DNA of 64,000 bases. It comes from Streptomonospora nanhaiensis (GTDB lineage: Bacteria > Actinomycetota > Actinomycetes > Streptosporangiales > Streptosporangiaceae). Positions within the stretch are counted from its first letter, which is position 1, and every line of letters begins with the position of its first letter. The notes beneath the pieces were generated by a model, which worked only from the letters and a program-made list of their open reading frames with translations, had not been told where the DNA came from and searched no databases. The stretch covers positions 2,790,001-2,854,000 of the forward strand of contig NZ_JACCFO010000001.1 of NCBI RefSeq assembly GCF_013410565.1, in the 5' to 3' direction. Below, in pieces: positions 54,910 through 62,392 of the stretch. A program made the translations under genes and the position numbers.

Positions 54910-55038
54910 ATGGCGCAGTGCAAGATGTGCAACGGGACGGGCGTGGTGTTCACCACGTCGGACGGCGACGGGAAGAACCCATGGAAGTCCACCCACCCCG
55001 TCCCCTGCCCCAACTGCAAGGGAACGGGGAAGGTATGA
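54910..55038 (+). CDS. CxxCxGxG zinc mini-protein (42 aa)
   Basis: This tiny gene from ATG 54910 (GGAAGGAAG upstream) encodes two DnaJ-type cysteine knuckles, CKMCNGTG near the N-terminus and CPNCKGTG near the C-terminus, spaced by about 28 residues. Its stop overlaps the methyltransferase start (ATGA at 55035-55038), so the two are translationally coupled. The four Cys suggest one zinc ion. It may bind the methyltransferase or its peptide substrate, which is inference. Confidence 0.75.
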   Translation: MAQCKMCNGTGVVFTTSDGDGKNPWKSTHPVPCPNCKGTGKV

Positions 55039-56186
55039 GCGTCGACTGGGCGCGGGCCCGTGCGACTCTGGCCGCGTCCCTGGACACCACCCCCGACATC
55101 AAGGCGGCGTTCGGGCGGGTGCCTCGGCACGCGTTCATCCCGGACCGCGTGTGGCCGGCGGGCCTGGGTCCGCCCCTGGATCGCGGCTCCGAGCCCGAGC
55201 GCTGGGCCGATCTGGTGTACGCCGACGAGGCCGTCGTCACCCAGGTCGCCGACGGCCGCTCCGACATCGGGCTCCCCTCGTCCTCCTCCTCGATGCCGAC
55301 CATGATGGCCCGCATGATCGAGGCCGCCGATCTGCGGCCCGGGTCGCGGGTCCTGGAGATCGGCACCGGCACCGGCTACAACGCCGCGCTGCTGTGCGAA
55401 CTCGTCGGCCAGGAGAACGTGGTCACCGTCGAGGTCGATCCCGGGCTGGCCGCGCAGGCGCGCCGCCGACTGGACGCCCTGGGGTACGCGCCCACGGTGG
55501 TCGTCGGCGACGGGGCGGCGGCGTGGGCCGGCTTCGGGAAGTTCGACGCGGTGATCGCCACGTGCAGCGTGGTCGCGGTGCCGCCCGCGTGGATCGCGCA
55601 GGTGCGCACCGGCGGGATCGTGGTGACGCCGTGGGCACCGGCGCCCGACCTGCCCAGCGGGCTGCTGGCGCGCCTGGTCGTCGGCGGCGACCGGGCGGGC
55701 GGACGGTTCTGCGGCACCTCCAGCTTCATGCGGCTGCGGTCCCAGCGGTGGGCCGGGGGCGCCCCGCACGACCTGGACGCCGAGGCCGAGTCCGTCTCCC
55801 GGTGGGAGGGGGACCCGCGCGACGTGGTCCTGGGGGACGCCTGCCTGCAACTCGTCATGATGGCCGGCCCATGGCGGCTGGGACTGCGCTGGGCCGATGC
55901 CGCCGGGGAGCCATGGGCGTGGATGTCGGCCACCGACAGCCCGTCCTGGGCGCGGCTGCACCACGACGGCCGCATCGAGCAGGGCGGCCCGCGGCGGCTG
56001 TGGGACGAGGCCGAGGCGGCGTTCCGGTGGTGGACGGCCCGCGGCCGACCGCCGGTCACCGACTACGGCCTCACCGTCGACACCGACGGTCGGCAGCGAG
56101 TGTGGCTGGACAACCCCGACGGTGGCCCGTGGTGGCCCCACCCCGGCACCGGGGCGCTGGGCGCCGACCACCGGGCGCGCACTTGA
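55035..56186 (+). CDS. PCMT-like methyltransferase of the peptide-maturase (TgmC/FxLD-system) type
   Basis: This 383-residue protein starts at ATG 55035. The SAM-binding core is protein-isoaspartate-methyltransferase-like: SMPTMMARMIEAADLRPGSRVLEIGTGTGYNAALLCELVGQENVVTVEVDPGLAAQARRRL. A C-terminal half of about 150 residues has QGGPRRLWDEAEAAFRWWTARGRPPVTDYGLTVDTDGRQRVWLDNP. That layout is characteristic of methyltransferases linked to ATP-grasp-modified or FxLD lanthipeptide systems in actinobacteria. No precursor peptide or maturase is adjacent, so it is an orphan here; its only coupled partner is the zinc mini-protein. Confidence 0.8.
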   Translation: MSVDWARARATLAASLDTTPDIKAAFGRVPRHAFIPDRVWPAGLGPPLDRGSEPERWADLVYADEAVVTQVADGRSDIGLPSSSSSMPTMMARMIEAADLRPGSRVLEIGTGTGYNAALLCELVGQENVVTVEVDPGLAAQARRRLDALGYAPTVVVGDGAAAWAGFGKFDAVIATCSVVAVPPAWIAQVRTGGIVVTPWAPAPDLPSGLLARLVVGGDRAGGRFCGTSSFMRLRSQRWAGGAPHDLDAEAESVSRWEGDPRDVVLGDACLQLVMMAGPWRLGLRWADAAGEPWAWMSATDSPSWARLHHDGRIEQGGPRRLWDEAEAAFRWWTARGRPPVTDYGLTVDTDGRQRVWLDNPDGGPWWPHPGTGALGADHRART

Positions 56187-56256
56187 GGGGGCGCTCCCGG
56201 GGCGGCGCCCCGCCGACTGCACCGGGCAGCCGGTCCGCGCCTATGCCATGGCTCGG

Positions 56257-56487
56257 CTACGGGCGGGGCGGGGAGGTGCGGCGGAAGACCGGGTAGGCGA
56301 AGGTGTCGTCGCCGGCGGTGGTCACGGCCCAGTGTTCAAGGGTCCAGCCCATGGCCTCGATGTCGGCGATCACCTGGCCCCATACATGCCGGAAGGACTC
56401 GTGCAGCGCCGCGACGTGCACCGGTACGCCCTTGTCCAACGCGTCCCGCGCCGCGAGCACGGGGAACTCCGGGGGATAGTTGGTCAC
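56257..56487 (-). CDS. Small hypothetical protein
   Basis: This 76-residue product starts at GTG 56487 with a strong GAGGAGAGG site. TNYPPEFPVLAARDALDKGVPVHVAALHESFRHVWGQVIADIEAMGWTLEHWAV looks like a folded alpha/beta protein, but no family is recognised. It lies between the methyltransferase (convergent) and the acr3 gene on the same strand (about 120 bp upstream). Confidence 0.6.
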   Translation of the reverse strand: MTNYPPEFPVLAARDALDKGVPVHVAALHESFRHVWGQVIADIEAMGWTLEHWAVTTAGDDTFAYPVFRRTSPPRP

Positions 56488-56608
56488 TGCCTCTCCTCGC
56501 CGTATCGGTCGTATCGGGTCCTCATGCTGCCAGCCCCGAGCCGCCGCGCCCAGGGCCCCGGCCCGGGCCGCCGCCCAGCGCCCGCGTGCGCGGGGCGGCC
56601 GCCGCGGC

Positions 56609-57730
56609 TCAGGGTTCCGCCCTCGGCGAGGCGGCTCCGCCGAAGAACCGGCGGGACCACAGGGAGACGTAGACCAGGCCGACCAGGACGGGAACCTCGA
56701 TCAGGGGGCCGACCACTCCGGCCAGGGCCTGGCCCGATGCCGCGCCGAACACGCCGATCGCGACGGCGATCGCCAGTTCGAAGTTGTTGCCGGCCGCCGT
56801 GAACGCCAGGGTGGCCGACCGCTCGTAGCCGAGACCGATCCAGCGGCCCAGCAGCAGCGACACGCCCCACATGACCACGAAGTAGGCCAGCAGCGGCAGC
56901 GCGATCCGGGCGACGTCCAGGGGGCGCGACGTGATGGCCTCGCCCTGGAGGGCGAACAGCATCACGATGGTGAACAGCAGGCCGTACAGCGCCAGCGGGC
57001 CGACGCGCGGTAGGAAGCGGTCCTCGTACCAGGTGCGGCCGCGCGTGCGTTCGGCGGCGGCGCGGGTGGCGAACCCGGCGGCCAGCGGGACTCCGAGGAA
57101 CACCGCGACCATGGCCGCGATCTCCCACGGCGAGACGTCGATGCCGCTGGTGTCCAGCCCCAGCCGGCCCGGCAGCAGGTCGAGGTAGAACCAGCCCAGG
57201 GCGCCGAACGCCACCACCTGGAACAGGGAGTTGAGGGCCACGAGCACGGCGGCCGCCTCGCGGTCGCCGCAGGCGAGGTCGTTCCAGATGACCACCATCG
57301 CGATGCAGCGGGCCAGCCCCACGATGATCAGCCCGGTGCGGAACTCCGGCAGGTCCGGCAGCAGCAGCCAGGCCAGGGCGAACATCAGCGCGGGCCCCAC
57401 CACCCAGTTGAGCACCAGCGAGGCGGCCAGCGTCCGGGTGTCGCGGGCGACCGCGCCCAGGCGGTCGTAGCGGACCTTGGCCAGCACCGGGTACATCATC
57501 AGCAGCAGGCCCAGGGCGATGGGCACGGAGATCCCGCCGACCTCCACCGCCTCCAGGGCCGCCGGCACCCCCGGCACCCAGCGGCCCAGCAGCAGGCCCG
57601 CGCCCATCGCCAGGCCGATCCACACCGGCAGGTAGCGGTCCAGGCGCGGCAGCGCCGCCGCGACCGGGGTCCCGGCGGGTGCGGCCGGTGCGGCGGGCCC
57701 GGCGGCCTTCGCCGCCCGCGCGCGGGCCAT
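56609..57730 (-). CDS. acr3: ACR3-family arsenite efflux permease
   Basis: This 373-residue protein with ten transmembrane segments carries the ACR3 signature: GLIIVGLARCIAMVVIWNDLACGD with the essential Cys, and GNNFELAIAVAIGVFG. It exports As(III) using the proton gradient. Its ATG 57730 overlaps the arsR stop by one base (TGATG), so the two are translationally coupled. Length and topology are normal. Confidence 0.95.
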   Translation of the reverse strand: MARARAAKAAGPAAPAAPAGTPVAAALPRLDRYLPVWIGLAMGAGLLLGRWVPGVPAALEAVEVGGISVPIALGLLLMMYPVLAKVRYDRLGAVARDTRTLAASLVLNWVVGPALMFALAWLLLPDLPEFRTGLIIVGLARCIAMVVIWNDLACGDREAAAVLVALNSLFQVVAFGALGWFYLDLLPGRLGLDTSGIDVSPWEIAAMVAVFLGVPLAAGFATRAAAERTRGRTWYEDRFLPRVGPLALYGLLFTIVMLFALQGEAITSRPLDVARIALPLLAYFVVMWGVSLLLGRWIGLGYERSATLAFTAAGNNFELAIAVAIGVFGAASGQALAGVVGPLIEVPVLVGLVYVSLWSRRFFGGAASPRAEP

Positions 57731-58035
57731 CAGCAGGCCCTCCGCGCCCGGCCACTGGCGCGGGCGACGGCGGCGAGTTCGGCGAAGCCCTCCGCGACCG
57801 CCTCCAGGGCCTCCGGGCGCAGCCGGTAGTAGGTGAACCGGCCGCACGGCTCGGTGTCGACCAGCCCGGCCTCGCGCAGCACGCGCAGGTGGTTGGACAG
57901 GTTGGTCTGGCGCGCCCCGGTCTCGGCCATGAGGTGGGTCGTACACAGGGTCTCGCGCGCGAGCAGGGCGAGAATCCGCTGCCGCAGGGGATCGCCCAGG
58001 GCGCGGATCACATCAGTGTCGACTGACATCAGCAT
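57730..58035 (-). CDS. arsR: ArsR/SmtB family arsenic-responsive repressor
   Basis: This 101-residue winged-helix repressor has DVIRALGDPLRQRILALLARETLCTTHLMAETGARQTNLSNHLRVLREAGLVDTEPCGRFTYYRL. Cysteines at the first helix region (ETLC) and EPCG plus a C-terminal Cys are candidate As(III) ligands. ATG 58035 or 58029 can start it; both lie within an operator copy. It is divergent from arsC across three dyads at 58012-58067 and feeds into acr3. Confidence 0.92.
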   Translation of the reverse strand: MLMSVDTDVIRALGDPLRQRILALLARETLCTTHLMAETGARQTNLSNHLRVLREAGLVDTEPCGRFTYYRLRPEALEAVAEGFAELAAVARASGRARRAC

Positions 58036-58067
58036 GGACTGATACTATCACATCAGCCGACGCTGAT
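58012..58067. promoter_or_regulatory. Three ArsR operator copies at arsR/arsC
   Basis: Three 16-bp dyads share the pattern ATCAG-N6-CTGAT: 58012-58027 (ATCAG-TGTCGA-CTGAC, one mismatch), 58028-58043 (ATCAG-CATGGA-CTGAT) and 58052-58067 (ATCAG-CCGACG-CTGAT). The first two abut without a gap and cover the arsR start. They sit between divergent arsR and arsC. Confidence 0.75.
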
Positions 58068-58117
58068 GCCTTCGGCGCCGCGCACGCTGCCCGCGCAGCC
58101 TCGTGAAAGGCCCCGCC

Positions 58118-58540
58118 ATGACCGCCGCCCCGTCCGTCCCCTCCGTGCTGTTCGTGTGCGTCCACAACGCCGGCCGCTCGCAGATGGCCGCCGCCTGGCT
58201 CGCGCACCTGGCCGGGGACCGCGTCGAGGTCCGCTCCGCCGGCTCGGCGCCCGCCGACGAGGTCAACCCGGCCGTGGTAGAGGCCATGGCCGAGGTCGGC
58301 ATCGACATCTCCGCCCAGACCCCCAAGCGCCTCACCCCCGACACCGTCCGATCCTCCGACGTGTGCGTCACCATGGGCTGCGGCGACGCCTGCCCGGTCT
58401 TCCCCGGCAAGCGCTATCTCGACTGGGAGCTGCCCGACCCCGCCGGCAAGGGCGTCGACGCCGTGCGCCCCATCCGCGACGAGATCCGGCGGCGCGTCGA
58501 GGCGCTCATCGCCGAACTCGCGGCCGGCACCGGCCGGTAG
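58118..58540 (+). CDS. arsC: Low-molecular-weight phosphatase-type arsenate reductase
   Basis: This 140-residue enzyme reduces As(V) to As(III) for export by Acr3. It has the P-loop VLFVCVHNAGRSQMAAAWL (Cys-x5-Arg) and the redox region VCVTMGCGDACPVFPGKRYLDWELPDP with two further cysteines, as in thioredoxin- or mycothiol-coupled ArsC. ATG 58118 follows AAAGG by 7 bp; GTG 58103 is an unlikely alternative. It is divergent from arsR. Confidence 0.93.
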   Translation: MTAAPSVPSVLFVCVHNAGRSQMAAAWLAHLAGDRVEVRSAGSAPADEVNPAVVEAMAEVGIDISAQTPKRLTPDTVRSSDVCVTMGCGDACPVFPGKRYLDWELPDPAGKGVDAVRPIRDEIRRRVEALIAELAAGTGR

Positions 58541-58600
58541 TCCAGGGAGGGAGGGCGCCGGGGCCGGGCACCCGTCACGGCGGGTGCCCGGCCCCGGTAT

Positions 58601-59659
58601 TCACCTTCCCGCCCCCACCCGCAGCCGGCGCAGGACATGGCGGGCGTCGCGCCCCACGCCGCGCAGGGTGGCCGAGCCGAAGCCGCGCTGGAACTCCAGC
58701 CCCACGTACCCCAGGCCGGGCACGGTGGTCGACACCCCGCCGCGGTGCAGGGGCCGCCCCTGGCCGTCGAGCGCGCCCGTGTCCGCGAGGTAGTCCAGGG
58801 CGGGCCGGTAGCCGGTGGCCAGGACGAGGGTGTCGACCTCCTCCACGGTGCCGTCGGCCCACTCGGCCTTGCTCCCGGACAGGCGGGTGAACATCTCCCG
58901 GCGGTCGGGGTTGCCCGTGGCGAACGCGGCGCGGTGGCGGCCGTCGTCGTTGACCAGGGTGGGGCCCTTCTCCCACACCCGGCGCAGCGGCGCGGCGTCC
59001 AGGCCGCTGCGCACGAACCACCAGTGGAGGTCGCGGCCCAGCAGCCGCCGGTTCGCCCACGCGATCGGGGACCGCGACGCCAGGCTGACGCGGGCCACGG
59101 CCGCGAGTTCGGCGGCGATCTGCACGCCGGAGTTGCCCCCGCCCACGACCACCACGCGCTGCCCGGCGAACGGCTCGGGGCGGCGGTAGTCGGCGGTGTG
59201 CAGGACGGTCCCGGTGAAGGTGCCGAGGCCGGGCAGGGCCGGACGGTGCGGCCGGGAGAAGGCGCCGGTGGCGGCCACCAGCGCCGCTCCCGTGAAGCGC
59301 TCGCCCTCGGTGGTGGTGACCGTGAATCCGCCGGGACCGGCCTGGACGGCGGCGGCCTTCCTGCGGCAGCGGATGTCGGCGTCCAGGTCGGCGGCGTAGG
59401 CGCGCAGGTAGGCCGTGATCTCGTCGCGCAGCGGGTAGCGGTCGCCCTCGCCCGGCAGCGCCCGCCCGGGCAGGGCGGAGAACCGGGCCGGGGAGAACAG
59501 GGTGAGGCTGTCGTAGTAGTGCGGCCAGGAGCCGCCGACGTCGGCGGCGGCCTCCAGCACCAGGGCGCGGACGCCGCGCCGCGCGGCGGCGTGCGCGGTG
59601 GCGAGTCCGGCCTGGCCGGCGCCGACGACGATCAGCGGGTGTTCGGGCGTTTCGGGCAT
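58601..59659 (-). CDS. FAD-dependent monooxygenase-like oxidoreductase (ars island flavoprotein 1)
   Basis: This 352-residue two-dinucleotide-domain flavoprotein has the FAD site LIVVGAGQAGLATAHAAARRG at its N-terminus and an NADPH-type site VVVVGGGNSGVQIAAELA near residue 165. LVLATGYRPALDYL follows, as in Baeyer-Villiger/flavin monooxygenase-like proteins often found in ars clusters (ArsO-like). GAGGAG precedes ATG 59659. It is the last gene of the minus-strand run from 62299. The substrate, possibly an arsenical, is not proven. Confidence 0.82.
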   Translation of the reverse strand: MPETPEHPLIVVGAGQAGLATAHAAARRGVRALVLEAAADVGGSWPHYYDSLTLFSPARFSALPGRALPGEGDRYPLRDEITAYLRAYAADLDADIRCRRKAAAVQAGPGGFTVTTTEGERFTGAALVAATGAFSRPHRPALPGLGTFTGTVLHTADYRRPEPFAGQRVVVVGGGNSGVQIAAELAAVARVSLASRSPIAWANRRLLGRDLHWWFVRSGLDAAPLRRVWEKGPTLVNDDGRHRAAFATGNPDRREMFTRLSGSKAEWADGTVEEVDTLVLATGYRPALDYLADTGALDGQGRPLHRGGVSTTVPGLGYVGLEFQRGFGSATLRGVGRDARHVLRRLRVGAGR

Positions 59660-59735
59660 GGCGTCTCCTCAAAAGGGCGGTGGGGTGAGCGCGGGGCGGG
59701 TGGCGCGCGGGCGGGCCGCCGCGTTGGGCAGCCGA

Positions 59736-60950
59736 TCAGGCGGGGCGGGGGTCGCCCCGGCCGCCCGCGCCGGCCGGGCGGGTCAGCGGGGCCAGCAGCG
59801 CCCCCGCCGCGCCGATCGCGGCCAGGACCGCGAACATCGCGGGGTAGACGCCCAGCAGCCCGGCGAGCGCGGCGCCGGCCCAGGGCGCCAGGGCGATGGC
59901 CAGCATGAGGGGGCTGTGCAGGATCCCGTTGAGGGCGGCGTAGCGGGCGGTGCCCCAGCGGTCGGCGACGGCGGTGGCCTGGAGCAGCGTGAAGATCCCG
60001 CGCGCCATCCCCGCCAGCAGGGACACGGCCATGACCAGGGCGAGCGGGCCGGTCACCACGGTCAGCAGCGCGGTGGAGGCGGCGCACGCCGCCAGCACGG
60101 CCACCGCCCGCGCGACCGGCCCGGCGCGGCGCTCCAGCGGCGCGTAGGCCAGGCGCCCCAGCACCTGCCCCACGCCGCCGACCCCCAGCGCCCACGCCGC
60201 GACCGCCGTGTCGAAGCCGCGCTCCCCCAGCAGCGGCACGATGTTGACCACGACCGCGTACACGCCGAAGGCGCCCAGGGTCAGCGCGGCGGTCAGCGCG
60301 AGGAACGCCCGGTCGGCCACGACCTCCCGCAGCCCGACCGCGCGCCCGGCCCCCGCCGCCCCGCCCGCCCCGCCCGCGGGCCGCCAGGGCGGGGTGAGCG
60401 CCGCCGCGTGCAGCGGGAGCACCACGCACAGCAGCACCAGGGCCAGCACCCCGTAGGCGCCGCGCCAGCCCAGCGCCGCCTCCAGAGCGGCGGTGAGCGG
60501 CGCGAACACCGTGCTGGACAGCCCGGCCACCAGGGTGAGCGCCGTCAGCGCCCGCACCCGCCCCTCGCCGAACCACCCGGTGATCGCGGCGAACGCCGGC
60601 GGGTAGAACAGCCCGGCAGTGGCCGCACCCGCCGCCAGCCACGCCAGGAAGAACACGGGCAGGCCGGGCGCCAGGGCGATCCCCGCGACGGCCGGGACGG
60701 CCAGCGCGGCGGCGGTGGTCATGACCGCGCGCGGTCCCGCCCGCTCCAGCCACCGCCCGACCGCGGCCTGCGCCAGCGCCGAGGTGACCTGCGCGGCGGA
60801 GTAGGCCGCGGTCACCGTGCCCAGCGACCATCCGGTGTCGGCGCTGATGGCCGGGGCCAGCACCGGGAAGGCGTACAGCAGCACGCCGTAGCTGGTGGTC
60901 ACGGTGACGCACAGCGCCACCAGCGCGCGGCGGGCCCCGGGGGCGCTCAC
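59736..60950 (-). CDS. MFS transporter (ars island)
   Basis: This 404-residue protein has twelve hydrophobic segments and the MFS motif A-like QAAVGRWLERAGPRAVM between TM2 and TM3. It starts at GTG 60950, overlapping the stop of the upstream flavoprotein (GTGA). Association with two flavoproteins and an ArsR-ArsN fusion suggests export of an arsenical or of an oxidised or acetylated product. The family alone does not fix the substrate. Confidence 0.85.
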   Translation of the reverse strand: MSAPGARRALVALCVTVTTSYGVLLYAFPVLAPAISADTGWSLGTVTAAYSAAQVTSALAQAAVGRWLERAGPRAVMTTAAALAVPAVAGIALAPGLPVFFLAWLAAGAATAGLFYPPAFAAITGWFGEGRVRALTALTLVAGLSSTVFAPLTAALEAALGWRGAYGVLALVLLCVVLPLHAAALTPPWRPAGGAGGAAGAGRAVGLREVVADRAFLALTAALTLGAFGVYAVVVNIVPLLGERGFDTAVAAWALGVGGVGQVLGRLAYAPLERRAGPVARAVAVLAACAASTALLTVVTGPLALVMAVSLLAGMARGIFTLLQATAVADRWGTARYAALNGILHSPLMLAIALAPWAGAALAGLLGVYPAMFAVLAAIGAAGALLAPLTRPAGAGGRGDPRPA

Positions 60951-62299
60951 GCCGGGACGCGGCCGGCCGGGCGGGTCAGCTGGATCAGGTCGGGCCCGGC
61001 GGCTTGGCAGCACCCGCCCTCGTCCGGGGCGTCGGCGGCCTCGGCCGCCTCGGCGAGCCCCGATCCCTTGCACACGCCGGTCTCGGGCAGGGTCAGCTCC
61101 ACCCGCGCCGCCGCCTCGTGGTCGCCCGCCAGCGCGGCGGCGACGCTGCGCACCTGCTCGAACCCGGTCAGCGCCAGAAACGTCGGCGCGCGCCCGTAGG
61201 ACTTCATCCCGGCCAGGTAGAACCCGGGCTCGGGGTGGGCCAGCTCGGCGGCGCCGTGCGGGTAGACGGTGCCGCAGGAGTGCACGTTGGGGTCGATCAG
61301 CGGCGCCAGGGCGACCGGCGCCTGGAGGGCGGGGTCCAGGCCGAGCCGGATTTCCGACAGCGGCGCCAGGTCGGGCCGGAACCCGGTCAGGGCGACGACC
61401 TCGTCCACCGGGTCCAGGCGGCGCCCGCCTTCGTCGGCGAGCACGATCCGCCCGCCCGCGCGGCCCACCTCGGCGGTGCGGAACCCGGTGACGACCTCGA
61501 CGTGCCCGGCCTCCACCGCCTCCCGCGCCCGCCGCCCCAGGGCCCCGCGCGCGGCGAGCCGGTCGGCGGTTCCGCCGCCGAAGGCGTCGCCGACCTCGCC
61601 GCGGCGCAGCACCCACACCGCGCGGGTGCCGGGCGCCTCCTCGGCGAGTCCGGCCAGCGCGACCAGGGCGGTCAGCGCCGAGTGCCCGCTGCCCGCCACG
61701 GCGGTGCGGCGCCCCGCGTAGCGGGCGCGGACGTCGGGGTCGGCCAGGTCGGGCACCCGGTAGGCGACGCGGTCGGCCGCCTCGGCCTCGCCGAGCGCGG
61801 GCAGGCCGTCGGCGCCCAGCGGGTTGGGCGATCCCCACGTGCCCGAGGCGTCCACCACCGCGCGGGCGGTGATCCGTTCGACGCCGCCTGCGGCCGGGCG
61901 CACGCGCACGGTGAACGGCTCGTCCGCGCGGCCGGCGTCCACGACCCGGTCACGGCCGCGCCGGCTCACGCCGACGACCTCGGCGCCCAGGCGCACCCGT
62001 TCGCCGAGCGCGGCGGCCAGCGGCTCCAGGTAGGCGGCGGCCCACTCCCGCCCGGTGGGGTAGGCGCCGTCGTCGGGCCGCGTCCAGCCGGTCGGCGCGA
62101 GCAGCCGCCCGGCGGCCGGGGCGACCAGGTCGCGCCAGGCGGAGAACAGCCGCACGTGCCCCCACTCGCGCACCGCCGCCCCGGCCGCGGCGCCCTTCTC
62201 CAGGACGAGCACCGGCAGCCCGCGCTCCGCCAACTCCGCCGCCGCGGCCAGGCCGACCGGACCGGCACCGATCACCACGATCGGGGTCCCCTCGCTCAT
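60947..62299 (-). CDS. FAD-dependent oxidoreductase with C-terminal Cys-Cys (ars island flavoprotein 2)
   Basis: This 450-residue flavoprotein starts with PIVVIGAGPVGLAAAAELAERGLPVLVLEKG. A second dinucleotide region has RRTAVAGSGHSALTALVALA, and VVALTGFRPDLAPLSEIRLGLDPALQAPVALAPLIDPNVHSCGTVYPHGAAELAHPEPGFYLAGMKSYGRAPTFLALTG is a block typical of ars-cluster oxidoreductases. The tail has Cys410 and vicinal Cys430-Cys431, a potential As(III) site. ATG 62299 is divergent from the ArsR-ArsN gene across three dyads. It is the first gene of a three-gene operon. Confidence 0.85.
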   Translation of the reverse strand: MSEGTPIVVIGAGPVGLAAAAELAERGLPVLVLEKGAAAGAAVREWGHVRLFSAWRDLVAPAAGRLLAPTGWTRPDDGAYPTGREWAAAYLEPLAAALGERVRLGAEVVGVSRRGRDRVVDAGRADEPFTVRVRPAAGGVERITARAVVDASGTWGSPNPLGADGLPALGEAEAADRVAYRVPDLADPDVRARYAGRRTAVAGSGHSALTALVALAGLAEEAPGTRAVWVLRRGEVGDAFGGGTADRLAARGALGRRAREAVEAGHVEVVTGFRTAEVGRAGGRIVLADEGGRRLDPVDEVVALTGFRPDLAPLSEIRLGLDPALQAPVALAPLIDPNVHSCGTVYPHGAAELAHPEPGFYLAGMKSYGRAPTFLALTGFEQVRSVAAALAGDHEAAARVELTLPETGVCKGSGLAEAAEAADAPDEGGCCQAAGPDLIQLTRPAGRVPA

Positions 62300-62311
62300 G
62301 CCGCCCCTTTC

Positions 62312-62383
62312 ATCGATGTATGTCGATTTAGCGTGCACTTTATCGACAACCATCAATGGACGCAACCATCGATTGTCGTCGAT
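62312..62383. promoter_or_regulatory. Three ArsR-ArsN operator copies
   Basis: 16-bp dyads ATCGA-N6-TCGAT occur at 62312-62327 (N6 TGTATG) and 62368-62383 (N6 TTGTCG), with a one-mismatch copy ATCGA-CAACCA-TCAAT at 62342-62357. They fill the 93-bp gap between the divergent flavoprotein operon and the ArsR-ArsN gene. The architecture equals that of the arsR dyads at 58012-58067, but the arm sequence differs. Confidence 0.75.
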
Positions 62384-62392
62384 AATGACGTC

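Noticed and set aside
54771-55034. N-terminal extension of the methyltransferase back to 54771
   Set aside because: It is in frame, but the sequence is low-complexity and overlaps the zinc mini-protein gene. ATG 55035 in the ATGA overlap gives the family N-terminus.
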